A stretch of 64,000 nt of DNA from Ailurus styani. Its lineage: Eukaryota > Chordata > Mammalia > Carnivora > Ailuridae. Below the pieces are notes generated by a model. The model worked only from the letters and a program-made list of their open reading frames with translations. It made no database searches and was not told the origin of the DNA. The stretch is taken from assembly GCA_002007465.1 (NCBI GenBank), contig LNAC01000340.1:143232-207231 (forward strand). Direction: 5' to 3'. A program made the position numbers and the translations under genes. Position 1 is the stretch's first letter, and the number at the start of each line of letters is the position of its first letter. Positions 1 through 14,099 of this stretch are shown piece by piece.

Positions 1-1552
1 GGCCCCCTCTTTTGGGATCTAGCTCAGTGGTCACATCCGTGAAGCCTTCTCAGATCTCCCAGCTGAGACCCCAGGCTCGGCAGCACCTCATCCATGAATG
101 CAGTGTGACTTCTCCCTAGAGCTTAAGGGCCTGGCCAGGGTCTGTCCATCTCTGCGTTCCCGTGCCTAGTATGGTGCCTGAGCCTCGGAGGTGCACTTGA
201 AACAGAAACACGAGCCCTCTGCTTCCCTCTTGTGTTTGAGTCTCCACATGCTGACTTTGGCTTTCTGGGACTACATGCCTGTCACAGAGATGGCGGTGTG
301 CTGATGGTGGTGGCCGAGACTTTGTGAAAGGATCACACAGCCTCATGTCCCCTCTGCTCCCCCACGCTGATGGGTCACAGGCATCTAAAATACTATGTCA
401 GCAGGTGGTGGGATCCTGTTCTTATGCACGCCAACGGATCCCTCAGCACCTCTCTTTTCCAAGGGCCAAAGCAATCACCACCACTACCACCACCAAAGCC
501 ATAACAGGAACTGCCCTGAACGCAGGGCCTGCTCCACTGTGTCATCTCATTTATGCCAGGTCGGGCTGCGGGCGGAAAATGCCGCTCCTCTAGCGGCTAG
601 AGATCCTGGGGCTAATGGGATTTAAATTGGGCTGCCCCTCTCTGCCTCCAGACTCTGCCAACAGGGGCCTTTTCTGCAAGGGGACAAAATGAACCCTTAG
701 GAGGCCAAAGGGCCTGTTTATGGAGTTGTTTTTCTTGGCAGCTGAAACCTGCACGAAGCCTGGAGTTAATCGGCATCCTCGGCTCGGAGGCCCCCTTGCA
801 GGTGCAGCCGAGGCTGCCCGGCACTCGCCTGTGTGCGATGCTCAACAGTCTTGCAGGGAGGAAACTCAAGGCAGTCTCATTTGCTAAAATTCTTCTGTCA
901 GCATGGAAATGAAGTGAACAGGCCCCTGGGAGCCTCCTTCTGGGTCGGATTCAGCCCTCCTTGGCCTATTTCAAGCCACAAATGAGGCTTTGCTTCTTTT
1001 ATGGGGAAGGGGCAAGCACGCAGAGAATCCCCTGGGGCCTGCTAAATCGTCCCTCCTCGTTACAGTAACTCGAGACTAATGTGGCCAGGAAACCTTCCCC
1101 AGTCAAAAGCAATTACAGGCCTCGGAGTCCTCTGGGGCCGTGCTTTCCCATGTAGGTCTCTCATTCAATGGCTCTGCGTGGCAAACACGGACTGAATGCC
1201 TGCTACAAGGTTCCTATTACAGGAACCTCCCCAATTAGTTCCAGGCTTTATGGCGCAAGTGCCCCCTTCATGAACATTTGGGAGAGGGGGGAGGTGTGCA
1301 TTTTCCAGCACTTAGTTCATGCTCAGACTCTAGTGGGCCTATGATTCTTTCCTCAGGGCTGGCTGAGGTTTTGGGAGAGCCCAAGTCCCCAGAGTAGGGA
1401 AGCAGTCAGGAGAGCAGGTCTGGGAGTCAGCCAGGCCTGCCTCCAAACCTCAGTGCGGCCGGGAGGAGCAGCCCTAGCTTGGGCTGCTTCCTTCCCCTCT
1501 CTGGGTCTGTGTCCTGGGGCAGCTGGAAGGATGGAATGAGGTGACATACAGC

Positions 1553-1945
1553 AGTGGTGCTTAGATCGGGGTCCGTGGACGGACGGGATCACCCGGGTGC
1601 TTGTACGGAATATAAATTCTCGGGGCCCGGTCCAGGCCTACAAATCTGGAGCTCTGGGGGCGGGGCCTAGGACTCTGAAGTTCAAGTTTTGTGTCTTATC
1701 AGGCAAGGCCCTTCCTCCCCTGCCCTGGAGATTCCAGTACCTGCTCAAGGTGGAGAAGCACCGTGGTGTGGAGAATGGCTTCTCCACCTTGGCTGCACGC
1801 TGGGACAAGGGGAGGAAGGGAGAGATTTCACCATCCTGATGCCTGGGCCCCAGCCCAGGTTCTGACGGACAGCCTGGGCATGGGGAATTTTTAAAGCTCC
1901 CTGCGTGACTGCAGCGTCCAGTAGAGGCTGAGAAGCACCGGCTTT
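1553..1945 (+). repeat. Two hAT-Charlie (MER5A-like) relics
   Basis: AGCAGTGGTGCTTAGATCGG and TCTCGGGGCCCGGTCCAGGC resemble the MER5A head and interior. A second degraded segment runs to GAGAAGCACCGGC near 1940. These are ancient non-autonomous DNA transposons. The family name is from memory. Confidence 0.45.
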
Positions 1946-2049
1946 GAGCCTGACACATAGCCAGCGTTCAAGAAATGGAAGCTCTTCTTACCACTGTTCG
2001 CCTTTAGAAAGGGAATTCCAGAACCAAGTCCCCAGGCTTCGGCACCAGA

Positions 2050-2200
2050 TGGACTGGGCTCCCATCCTGGCTCTGTCCCTAAGTTGCACTAAGACTTGGG
2101 GCACAGAATTTAAGTTTTCTGGGCTTCAGTTTCTTTTTCTCTAAAACCGGCAAGAAAAATTCAGATAACCACGGCAAGCAGAGGTCAGTGTCTCATTCAC
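2050..2200 (+). repeat. MIR fragment
   Basis: GGCTCCCATCCTGGCTCTGT is followed by GGGCTTCAGTTTCTTTTTCT, the interior of the MIR consensus in sense orientation, heavily diverged. Confidence 0.5.
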
Positions 2201-2649
2201 TGCTGGAGCCCCACAGAGGTTTCTTCACCATCCTCCCACCGCGAATCCTAAAGCAAAGCAGCAGATCTCTTGGAAAATTTCAAACTCCACAGCCACCACT
2301 GTTCCAGAAAGGGCTGTGGCCACGTGGCTCTCAGCAGGAAATGTGGTGAGGGGCTGGGGTGAAAGGCTGGGTGTGGGGGTGTGCCGATGCCCTAGTCCCA
2401 CTGTGGGGCTTCAGCCTCCTTCCCGTCCCCCCCACCACAGTGGGATGGCTCACCCAGGCTGGCCTTGTCCTTGGAAACCTCGTTCACCCTTTCCCCCATG
2501 CTCCGTCCAAAATGACCTATTCTACCAAGTCTTGTGCTGAGTAGGGAGGTAATTAACCAGTTATGGCTCAGGAAAACAACAACCCACTTAAAAACTGCCA
2601 AGTCGAATGCTTCCTTGTGTTGTCCTACTTGCTAATCTCTGCAAGAACC

Positions 2650-2745
2650 CATGACCTAGAGGTGATAATGATTAACTTGTTAAAAATGGAGGAAATGAGG
2701 CTCAAAGAGTGCCTTGCCCATAGTTACTTGGGAAGGAATCTTTCT
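2650..2745 (-). repeat. MIR core fragment, antisense
   Basis: GGAGGAAATGAGGCTCAAAG followed by GCCTTGCCCATAGTTA is the reverse complement of the MIR core. Confidence 0.5.
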
Positions 2746-3539
2746 TTTGAAGTTTCAGCACAACCAAAGAAATGCATCTCTAATGGTGGAGATGCAGGCA
2801 CCTCAACAGGCTTTAGGGGCTGGTGTGAGGGTATGGTGGCTTCCTGGCAGCTCTCTGAACAGCAGGATATGGGGGACCAGCTCAAAGGTAAAGGGAAGAA
2901 CCACCATCTGGCCTGTCTTCTCCTGACTTGGCTCATACTCTGTGGTCCCAGGGAGTCTTTTCAGTCTCCAATATACCTTAGGACCCTGCTGAATAGACTG
3001 ATAATCACTTTCTCTCAAACACACCCCATGACTTCCCACTACTGGACCTTTGTTTATGTTGTTCCACCCCCTGCAGTACCCTCTCTCCCATCCACCAGAT
3101 GAGGAAAGGAGCCTTGGAAGGGCTGGGGAATTGCCCAAGGCCCCATGATAAACACTGATTTTACACAGGAAAATGCTGCACTTCAGTCCTGGGCTGCAGG
3201 TCTGTCCTCCCGTGTCCAGGTCAGGAGCCTTGCCCCGCTGCCCTGGTCACAGCCAGCCTTGTCCCCTGCCCCTCCCACCTGCCATCATCTCTGAGCGGTC
3301 TCAACAACCCTCTTGGTCCATGAGTCCCCCACAGGCCTGCCTGAGCCTCAGCCACCCGTGCGTTCTTCCCAGGGCTGGGCTTCCTGAGCTGAACTGCAGG
3401 AGACCAGGTCCTGCTCAGAATCCTACAGATTCCAGCCCCGGGTCCCCCACATGGTCGGCTCACTAACCCTGGCTGGTGGGGGGACAGCACTGACAGAATG
3501 CAGTGTTTAAAAGTCGGCTAGCTCCTTGTCGCACTAGGC

Positions 3540-4169
<630 letters not shown>

Positions 4170-4308
4170 TCACTCTCTGATGAGAGAGACAAGTAAAATC
4201 CTGTATTCCCCCACTCTGCAACACATCAACGACACAGCCCACAGATGTCCTAATGTGACTGTCAACCCTGTATGATGCCATTCTTGAATTTGAATTATTT
4301 TTTAAATG

Positions 4309-4501
4309 TATTTTTTTAAAGATTTTATTTGTTTTTTGACAGAGAGACAGTGAAAGAGGGAACACAAACAGGGGGAGTGGGAGAGGGAGAAGCAGGCTCC
4401 CTGCTGAGCAGGGAGCCCGATGTGGGGCTCAATCCCAGGATCCTGGGATCATGATCTGAGCCGAAGGCAGGTGCTCAATGACTGAGCCACCCTGGCGCCC
4501 C
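4309..4501 (-). repeat. CAN SINE
   Basis: Reverse-oriented tRNA-derived SINE. It has a T-rich tail complement and GACAGAGAGACAG box at the left, ATCATGATCTGAGCCGAAGG in the middle, and the head complement ACTGAGCCACCCTGGCGCCC at 4481-4500. Confidence 0.9.
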
Positions 4502-4510
4502 TATTTAAAG

Positions 4511-4611
4511 TTTTTTATTTAAGTAATCTCTCTGCCCAACACAGGGCTCGAACTCACCACCCCGAGATCTAGAGTCGCATGCTCTTCCGATGTGAGCCAA
4601 CCAGGTGCCCC
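4511..4611 (-). repeat. CAN SINE, short older type
   Basis: About 100 bases with the same head complement in diverged form (GTGAGCCAACCAGGTGCCCC) and the tRNA B-box region GGGCTCGAACTCACCACCCC. It lacks the CT-rich tail of full copies. Confidence 0.8.
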
Positions 4612-4648
4612 TAAACCACTATTTTTAACTTTAAAGTTTTAACTTCAA

Positions 4649-4763
4649 GGGTGCCTGGCTGGCTCTGTCGGAAAAGCATGTGACTCTTGATCTCAGGGTG
4701 GTGAGTTCGAGCCCCACACTGGGTGGAGAGATTACAAAAAAAAAAAAAGAAAGAAAGAAAAAA
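4649..4763 (+). repeat. CAN SINE, short type with A-rich tail
   Basis: GGGTGCCTGGCTGGCTCTGT starts the copy. The B-box GGTGAGTTCGAGCCCCACAC and a tail of 13 A followed by GAAA repeats end it. It lies in opposite orientation to the copy 38 bases away. Confidence 0.85.
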
Positions 4764-5184
4764 TAGTGGTTTGAACTGTTATTTCTCATACAGATGACTG
4801 GAACAGAGTGAATACTAATACTGTTTAAAAACCTGCCTGTCCATCCTGCAGGACCCATCACAAGGCTGCTTCCTTCATGGGGTCCCTCCCGAGCGCAGGC
4901 TCCCCGCCTCCTGTGGGCTCTGTGCCCCACACCACCTTTGTACCAGGAGGGCAGGGACTCCACCTTCCCTGCCCTGTGGCATCCCCAGAGCCCACGCAGG
5001 CTGGATCCGAGGCATCATGGGTAATTAACACCCGTGGCCTGCCTACCTCCCTACGGACGACCTTCTGACCGGGTTTTAGATGTGCTTCCCTGTGATCGAC
5101 AACACTGGAAGCTCCTGCGGGTAGAGACCCAGGCCATGGGACACGCTGATACACACTGAGGAGTAAGCTAAGCTGTGTCTCTTT

Positions 5185-5375
5185 CCTTAAACTTTTAATT
5201 TTGAAATAATGATAGATTTGTATAAGAGGTGTAAAGACAGGACAGAGCTCCTACAGGCCCTCTGCCCAGCTTCCCCTGATGGTAGCATCCTACATAGCCA
5301 TGGCTGTCAAAACTAGGAAATGAACGTTGGGACAACATCTCTCCTGCCTTTCTATGCATTGTCACAGGAAACCAC
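5185..5375 (-). repeat. Old L1 3' end, antisense
   Basis: TTAATTTTGAAATAATGATA, the CCCAGCTTCCCCTGATGGTA block and AAAACTAGGAAATGAACGTT match the reversed 3' untranslated pattern of old mammalian L1 elements as I remember it. Confidence 0.55.
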
Positions 5376-5392
5376 GTAAGGCACAGTGTCTT

Positions 5393-5578
5393 GGGGCGCC
5401 TGGGTGGCTCAGTGGGTTAAACCTCTGCCTTCGGCTCAGGTCATGATCTCAGGGTCCTGGGATCGAGGCCCGCATCGGGCTCCCTGCTTAGCGGGGAGCC
5501 TGCTTCCCCCTCTCTCTGCCTACTTCTCTGCCTACTTGTGATCTCTCTGTCAAATAATAAAATCTTAAAAAAAAAAAA
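5393..5578 (+). repeat. CAN SINE with target-site duplication
   Basis: A full copy from GGGGCGCCTGGGTGGCTCAG to the AATAAAATCTTAAAAAA tail. The duplication AAGGCACAGTGTCTT (5378-5392) is repeated with one mismatch as AAGGCACAGCGTCTT (5579-5593). It has the GTGGGTTAAAC type head. Confidence 0.95.
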
Positions 5579-6164
5579 AAGGCACAGCGTCTTTTTCTCA
5601 TGGTGGCAAGGCAGACATTGGGTGCGTGTATTTGGCTTTGGGGGAGGCAGCGGGAGGCCAGGGGAACCCAGGGAGAGTTGGCCACACACATTCATCAGCA
5701 AACATCCTGGAAGTGGGTTCCATTTCTGGGTCCCCCATTGCTCACCCCAGCGGCCTCCTTACCAGGCCTCTCCTTCTCCTCTGTGCACCTTCACTGATCC
5801 CAGTGCAGGTCTTTGGACAATGTGGTTCTAAATGGTCAACTCATTTCAACTCAAATCGAAAGGACAAAGGGCAGTAGCAAAGTTGGCAGGGAAGGGGCTA
5901 GGCCATTGTCAGCTGCATTAGTTAGGGAAAAGTCAGGTTCAAGACCTGTGTATTTGGGGCGGCTCATGCCAGAGTTCTGGGATATTCGGAGAGCAGGCCC
6001 AAGACGTTTCAGGCTGGACACTGCATGAGGGCACTGGGCTGGGGGAGCTAAAATCCAATCCACACTCTGCTCCAAAGCTCTGTGCCTGATACATGCTCTG
6101 TGTGGCCAGAGGATCAGGTGCCCTTGCCCGAGTCACACAAATGTGCTGCTGTTTATGCTAGTGG

Positions 6165-7041
<877 letters not shown>

Positions 7042-7589
7042 CTAGGAAATCATGACTTGTTTGTGATGACAAGTAGCATTTCCTCAGAGGAGGCTCACCC
7101 CCAGCCTGATGCAGGCGACTTTTGGATGTGAAAGGTATGCCCATCTTGCCTCTTAAGAATGCCACCCCCCACCTTTGCTCCTCCTTCGTGGGTGCAGCGC
7201 CCTCCCTGCCTGATGGAAAAGGGGTTTTCCAGGTGATTTGAAATCCGAGCCCTTCTCTCGCAGAGTCCGAGGCACGAGAAACAGTTCCCCGCTCGCGTCT
7301 CCCACAATAACAAAGAAGGTAGAGCCGGTACTTACTGAGCCCTTAGGACGTGCCAGGCACGGGAGACAGGCAACAGGACGCCTTCCTGTGCTAGGCTTAC
7401 CCAGACCCAGTCTATCACAAACACCGTCGTCTCTTCCTCCTAAGTATTTCTCCATGCCCCCGCTTCTCTGCACCCCCAACGCCGCAGCTCTCGCTAGGGC
7501 CACATGGTCTCTTGTCTGGGGACCCGCGGGAGGCTCTGTTGGTCCCTGCCTCCACTCATGGCCCCTCAACCTGATGGTCCACCTCACCA

Positions 7590-7950
7590 CAGGCATCCTT
7601 CCTAAAGGCAGATTTGATCACACCCCTCCTCTGCTATAAACCTTTCCATAGCTCCCCAGTGCTCCCAGGAGAGAGTCCAAACTTCCTAACAAGGCTCCTG
7701 GTGACTGGGCTCCCACTGCCTTCTCTGGCCTCTCCCCAGTCACATCGCCCTGTCAACCAGCATGTGTGCTGAGCCACACCAGTGCTAAATACTCTCCCCT
7801 CTAGCCCTTCACCTGCTGTTCCTTCTACTCAGAACACTGTTCCATCCCCTTCCAAACCGGGTCACCGCTTGTGGTCTTCAAGCTTCAGTGCAGACACCTT
7901 CCATCAGTAAGCCTCGCCTGATTCCCCCGCCCTCCTCAGACGGACCAAGC
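7590..7950 (+). repeat. L2 LINE 3' region
   Basis: CCTTTCCATAGCTCCCCAGT, GACTGGGCTCCCACTGCCTT, TACTCAGAACACTGTTCCAT and CTTCAAGCTTCAGTGCAGAC are consecutive blocks of the L2 3' end in sense orientation. Confidence 0.65.
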
Positions 7951-7974
7951 ATCCCCCACCTGCGCTCTCATAGC

Positions 7975-8155
7975 GCCTGAAGCCAGACATCTCAACTGTG
8001 TGGCCTTGGGCAAGTTATTTAACCTCTCTGAGCCTCTGTCTCCCCTTCTGTTTAATGGGAATGTTAATACCCATTGTACACCTATATCCGAGTTTCAGTG
8101 AGCATTAAATGGACTTTTGCAAAGCACACAGCAACATGATTGACACATGGTACTC
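7975..8155 (+). repeat. MIR
   Basis: The core CAACTGTGTGGCCTTGGGCA and AAGTTATTTAACCTCTCTGA is very close to the MIR consensus. A recognisable tail AGCATTAAATGGAC follows. Confidence 0.8.
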
Positions 8156-8607
8156 GTGACCCTTGTTCCACAGTCTTCTTCTGAGAGCCTGTGGAGGACA
8201 TGAGGCCCCTTCTTAGTCTGAGGACCTGCTTGTTGCTTGGCCTTTCTCCAGGGCTTAAAGCACTATCCTGAAATGAAACTCCAGCTGCTTCCTTTGGCTG
8301 GGTTTAGGCTGTCCTAACAATTAGGGGTAATGACCAGCCCCCTGGAATCCTGGGGCCATGATGCCAATTGTTGGGCCCAACCTGACAGTAGTACCTTGGA
8401 CCCCCGGCCTGGCCCCTTTTGCCCAGACCCTGCTGTACCTTGGACCCAGAATTTGCATTCCTGGCTGACTCTCCTCTTCTAGCCTTTGAAGGTGAGGTGG
8501 TCCCTCTGCCCCCGTGTGGCCCCAGAAGGTGGCCCTCCATTCATATTTGTCAGTACATATAACTACCTCATTAAAAAAGTTTCCCATTAAAAAAGTTTAA
8601 ATTTAGA

Positions 8608-8787
8608 GGCACCTGGGTGGCTCAGTGGGTTAAAGCCTTTGCCTTCGGCTCGGGTCATGATCTCAGGGTCCTGGGATCGAGCCCTGCATCGGCCTGTCTG
8701 CTCAGCAGGGAGACTGCTTCCCCCTCTCTCTCTCTGCCTGCCTCTCTGCCTGCTTGTGATCTCTCTCTGTCAAATAAAAAAAAATCT
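8608..8787 (+). repeat. CAN SINE with perfect 21-bp target-site duplication
   Basis: The copy lies between two identical 21-base direct repeats, 8587-8607 and 8788-8808, beginning TTAAAAAAGTTTAAATTTAG. It has the GTGGGTTAAAGCC head and a short A-rich tail. An unmutated duplication of this length suggests a recent insertion. Confidence 0.97.
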
Positions 8788-10995
8788 TTAAAAAAGTTTA
8801 AATTTAGAACATATTGAAAAAGCTTTTAAAATAGTCAAAATCATTTGTAATCCCACTATCACTAAGATATTTTATTCAAAAAACTCACACACTTCTAAAC
8901 AACCCAGATGAAGAGAAGAGAGGCCACAGGACAAGTCCTTGGAGTTGACAAAAATTCACTTCTCCGCTTGCTTTAAAGGCTGAAAGTTTGGAGTGATGTT
9001 CTCCCTCTTCTCAGCAGCTATCGCCTCTCACTCCCATTGTCCACCTCCAACCAGCCCCACTCCTGTTTCCCAAATTACTAATGTCTCCTACCTGTGGCTC
9101 TTTGAACCACTCTCTCCCAGAATGCACTGGGAGGACAAGAGGACAACGCAGTCACAAAAAAAATCAGGCATCAGTGGGCCACAGTCCCCACCACGCCCTA
9201 CTGTCTTACACAGAACTCATTTCATTCACTTATATGGCCTCCTGGATCTTTAGAGATTCCAGTTTGGGACCCTAGTCACTGATCACTCATATCTCTCCTT
9301 TAAAGCAGGTCCCTAAAGAACCACTGCTTGGCACCTTTCAGTTATACTAGCTGGAAATGTTCTATTGAAGAGGCAAGCCCTACGTGTTCCATAGTCCACT
9401 TATTCATAATTATCTTCTGTCCTTTTTCTCCCACATTGTGAGCTTTGAGCCTCTCAGGCCTGTCTTCCTTCTCTTGGTGCTAACCCCTGGAATTCTAGTG
9501 CTTGGCTTGAAAATGAGGCCCTTTTAATTGCGGGTGAAAGAAAGCTCAGCAAATTCAGGAGGAAAAAATGTTCCTTCTTCGCCTATAACTACAGGAAAGC
9601 AGATTTTATGCTGTGTCATTGAAACGGCCCTTGCAAATGTCTGCTCTAACGAGGGTGTCTTGTAAAGGCACCAAGATGTCAGACACGATGTCCCAGGCTA
9701 TGGCCTGGGAACGTCACCAAACCTCAGTCTCTGCAATCTGTTAATATGACTGGTCTTTGTAATGTGTTGCCCTGATAACATTTTAATGAACACCTGCTTT
9801 CTACAAGGTAGAAATATTCATGGTTTTGGTACATCGTAGTTTGGCCACACCAACGGGCATAAAGGAAAACAGACAAGATTTGACTTGGTTACTAAGTTTT
9901 TCATTTTAGCAAAAAAAATGGTGTCATTTATATTAGCAAGTTCTTCATGACAGGAACAAAACTATTTTAAAACAGTTCCAGGAATTCAGACTTTTCACTA
10001 ATTTTAACTAGCTCACCTGTTCCAACATAATGGTTTTGCTGAAGAATAGTACTTTTAGATGCTCCCATTTCTCAAATGTTTCCCAGTCTTTAGAGCAAAA
10101 GTTAATAGGAAGTAGGAAAGTCCCCAACCTTCATTGGAAAAGGCGTTCTTTATCTTTAATGTTTTATCATTCCCCAGGCAGCAGGGAGAAAGGCCCTTGC
10201 AGCAGAAGTCTCGTGTATCAGGCTTCGAGGCAGCCAAGCATTTCTTTGCTTTTTTTCTCAGACTGATCAGCCAGTTTACGGCAGCCCCAGGATCCTCTGA
10301 ATGAAATCAGTGCCTGATGGAAAGGTTTCTCCTGGAAAATTCCAGAAGCTGGGACTGTAAGAGGGAAGGAATTACGGCTTCGGGAGGAGCTGGGGAGCTC
10401 TCGCCCCACCCGACGTGACCGTGAGCAGCACAGACCTTCCCTTTCTTCAGCTGAGACACGGGGTGGCCTCAGGGTGACCTGAGATGGGGTAGGTCAAGTG
10501 CTAGGCTGAGGCCAGCTCCAGGCTGTGTCCAAGCAGAAAAAAAAGGGGTTACTCTTACTCGAATCGAATCTCAGAGGGCCCAGTGCCATTGTTTCCTCTC
10601 CTCCTGGGTCCCTGCAGAAGGACTCGATCAGAGGAACACTCTTGACCTGTCACAGTCCCCTGCTTGTTCCTCCTTAGGGAAGAAGAGGGACTTAGCGGGG
10701 AGAGGTTGGTGACAGGAGGGAAGGCCGCCGGCACAGCTCAGCCTTCCTTCGGAATGGGGAATCTATCTGCCCGTAGGAAGTGAGTGGCCCCTGGAGCTGT
10801 CTGTCTGTCTGTCTCCGCGGGACATAGTCCTTCAGTTAGAGGGACGAAGTATTGACCAGTCTCCTCGTCCACATTTCCAAGGTGTAGTCTCCAGCTTCCA
10901 TGGGATAAGTGATACCAGGATCCCCACCTGCCTGATGCCTGTCTCCATCCTCTGTGCCCTCCGACACCGCCTAGCTTCTCTGGGGGTGTCTGCTA

Positions 10996-11154
<159 letters not shown>

Positions 11155-11924
11155 TCACTCTGCTGGGCCTGCGCGGCCTCATCCAAGCTGTCAGCAGGAA
11201 TGCCTGCCCCAGGCGAGAAGGGCCCGAAAATTCTGGTGGGTTCCAAGACAACCCCCTCCCCTTTGCCCCCTCCACCCGACCTCATACACTCAGTTTGCTC
11301 AGCAGGCCCTGGATTTGCTTGCTGTGTTTGTCTGCTGTCTGTTTCTGGTCTGTTCACTGGTGAAAGCTTAATTTGTAATTAAATCCTTCTCCCTTGCTCC
11401 AATCATTTACCACCCACTGGAAAGCAAGTTTCACAGCTCACAGAGTGGAAAATAAGTTTTTACCCCAAACACACCTTTATCAATACTCTGTAATGCTGGA
11501 AGCAGAGAATTTTCCTGAAAACAGCAGCAGGAAGCCCTTGTGATCTCATGACTGCTCTCCATTACCCAGACACAAATGTTCCTGATTCAGCTTTCTTAGG
11601 AATATGATTTTGGTGCTGAGGCATATCCGGATCCAGGAATGCTCAGCTGAATCACTTGCTCCAAAAAAGAGGGAGGAAACAAGTTCTGTGATACAGAACG
11701 ACAGCTGCCTCTGATCGCTCAGGGACAAAGGAGCCTGTTTCTGATTGCCTTGTGCCCTTCATGTTTTCGCCTCTCCCCCCCGGGACCCACTGCTGGTCAG
11801 TAATCTCCCTTCATCTGCAGGTACGTGGGAGGGAAGCCACGAAGCACAGCATCTGATGCTTTTTACTGGGTGAAGGGGGTTGAAACCAGGGGCTGAAAAT
11901 GGGGATGCGGCAGAAAGGCATTTA

Positions 11925-12165
11925 CCATATATTAAGGAAAGTAGGTTACAACACAGTGTGTACCATGTATTTTTGGAAATAAAACCTTCTACATATATAT
12001 ACTTGGATTGACAGATAGGTACAGAAAACGTCTGGAAGAGTAGGGTGGGCTTTGGGTGGGCTTACGACGTTTCCCCTTTTCTTTTTATCTGCATTTTCTA
12101 CGACCAACAAATGTTGTTTTTGTAACATGCACAATAAACATTATTTTTGTTTTTTTTTTAAAGAT
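11925..12165 (+). repeat. Old L1 3' end
   Basis: Degraded tail pattern CTTTTTATCTGCATTTTCTA followed by AACAAATGTTGTTTTTGTAA, as in old L1 3' untranslated regions. It is supported only by texture. Confidence 0.4.
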
Positions 12166-12446
12166 GGGTTTGGGCCAACGGATGACGTCCGTGGTTTGAG
12201 ATATTCTTGAATCTGTTTCATCGTGCTCCCGAAGCGGGATAGAGCTCGGCACATGAAAAGAGAATCGACCATTTGATTAAAGGCCCCACGTTGCCTGGGA
12301 CGTGATCCACACAGGTGCCTACAGGGATGCAATCAATATCGGACAAAGGAATTCTGCTTTCAAAGATGCTGCCTTATGACCAAAAGGTGTTAAATGCTCC
12401 TCTCAACCCTCACAAAGTGATCGCCAGTCTCAAGGCCTCCGGCGGC

Positions 12447-12622
12447 GGTTCTCAGAGTATGGTCCCCGGACCAATGCGTCAGCATCACCTGGGTTCGTTG
12501 GAAATGCAGATCCTCAGGTCCCATTCCAGACCTTCTGACTCAGAAACACTGGGGGCGGGGCCCCGCGATCTTGATTTTAACAAGTGTCCTGGTGATTCTG
12601 GGGCTCTCTTAGGTTTGAGAGC
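12447..12622 (+). repeat. hAT-Charlie MER5A-like element
   Basis: GGTTCTCAGAGTATGGTCCC, CATCACCTGGGTTCGTTGGA and CAGAAACACTGGGGGCGGGG are in the order of the MER5A consensus. A GAGAGCCAC terminus sits near 12622. Confidence 0.75.
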
Positions 12623-12689
12623 CACAGGTAGGTATGGATATTCTCTCTTGAGTTTGACCTGGAGCTGTACATTTGTTTCCCTTGGTCTA

Positions 12690-12848
12690 AAGCCTGCCCC
12701 TCAAGATGTGTTCCAGGGACCACCAGCAGCGAGGAGGCCTGGGCACCTGTCAGAAAGGCAGACATGCAGCCCAGGCCCACTGAGTCAGAATCCACAATAC
12801 CGAGCTCTGCAGATGATTCCCAGGCACATTAAGGTTGGAGAAGCGCCA
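12690..12848 (+). repeat. Second hAT-Charlie MER5A-like relic
   Basis: CCAGGGACCACCAGCAGCGA and CCCACTGAGTCAGAATCCAC follow the same consensus order in a weaker copy, ending GGTTGGAGAAGCGCC. Confidence 0.5.
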
Positions 12849-12859
12849 TGTGCTGGGCA

Positions 12860-13450
12860 CAACTATGGCCCCCCCGGAAGACTGGATCCCCCACATCCCT
12901 GGCACTGGGAATACCGTGAGATACCACGCCTACAAATGTGTTCCATTATAGGGCAAAAGGGGCTCTGCAAGGGTGATTAAGGTTACTAACTGAGGCTTAA
13001 ATTTACTTAAAGTGAGCATATTATTCTGGATTATCTGGGCAGGCCCATTGTAATCACAAGAGCCCTTAAAATTAGAGGCAGAAGAGGAATTCAGAAGAGA
13101 TGGGGGAGAAGAGGAAGTCACAGGGATTTGAAGTCGGAGAAGGACCTGATGAGCTGTCGCTGGTTTCCAGATGGAGGGACCACATGGCAAGCCTGGTGGG
13201 GGAGCGCAGGCAACAACTCTGGGAGAAAAAGGGGGCTCCCAGTGGCAGGCAGCGAGGAAGTGGCGCCTTAGTCCTACAACCACCAGGAACTTAATTCTAC
13301 CCAAACTTGAATGAGCTTGCAGGTGGATTCCTCCCTGAAGCTTCCAGAGAGGAACACAGCCCTGTGGACACCTTGATTTTAGGTCTATGTGAGACCCTAA
13401 GCAGAGAGTGCAGTGAGAGACTGTGTCTGGTTTCCGACCCATGGAAACCA
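12860..13450 (+). repeat. Possible MaLR-type LTR relic
   Basis: GGATTATCTGGGCAGGCCCA, a GAAGAGGAATTCAGAAGAGA block and TGTGGACACCTTGATTTTAG resemble the 5' and middle portions of mammalian MaLR LTRs. The block order matches the clearer copy at 54.2-54.64 kb. No coding part is present. Confidence 0.5.
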
Positions 13451-14099
13451 TGGAAAAATAAGCAAGTGTCTAACCACCTCTGGTGAAGGAATGAAGGAAG
13501 ATGCACTTCCTGGACTTGTGGCCTGTGACAGAGGCCTGAGCAGCCTCTGAGGTGCTCTTCTTTGGTGGCTGATGGATTGATTGATCGTGGTGGTGGTCTA
13601 TCTTCAGTATGTGTTGTGTCATCTGAGAAAGGAAAGGTAAGGGCTGGCCGTGTCTGGTCCAAAGGGACAATCCTCAAGTACTTACAAACTACCTGGGCAG
13701 GGCACCACTGCCCACTGCTAGGGAAGGGCCGCCCACAGTGACTCGATTCCAAAGAGAACAGTTGGGAAAAGGGGGAAAAGAGTAAGTCTACAGGTGAGAA
13801 ACTCAACAGGCGCCAAGCTCAGCCAGGTGATCAAGGTCAACGCTAGCAGTGAACACTCACGTTGAGAGTGTATGCCCTTGATGTGGTGGGAATGGCACTT
13901 GATCTCTGCTCTCTACCCATAACCCCAGTCTAACAACGAGAAAAACATCCCCTGTTCCACTAGAGGGCATCCTTTACGGTCTATCTGACCAGTACTCCCC
14001 AAAATTTGTCAAGGTCATGGAAAAAACGAGTCTGAGAAGTGGTGTCAGCCAAGAGGAGTAATGTGGTGTTCTGGATAGGATCCTGGAGCAGAAGAAGAT

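Noticed and set aside
2563..3102. 179-residue open frame on the plus strand
   Set aside because: It overlaps a MIR core and unique intron, and has no domain or matching exon pattern.
12315..12980. 221-residue open frame on the plus strand
   Set aside because: It overlaps two hAT relics and a probable LTR and shows no domain, so it is a chance frame in GC-rich repeats.
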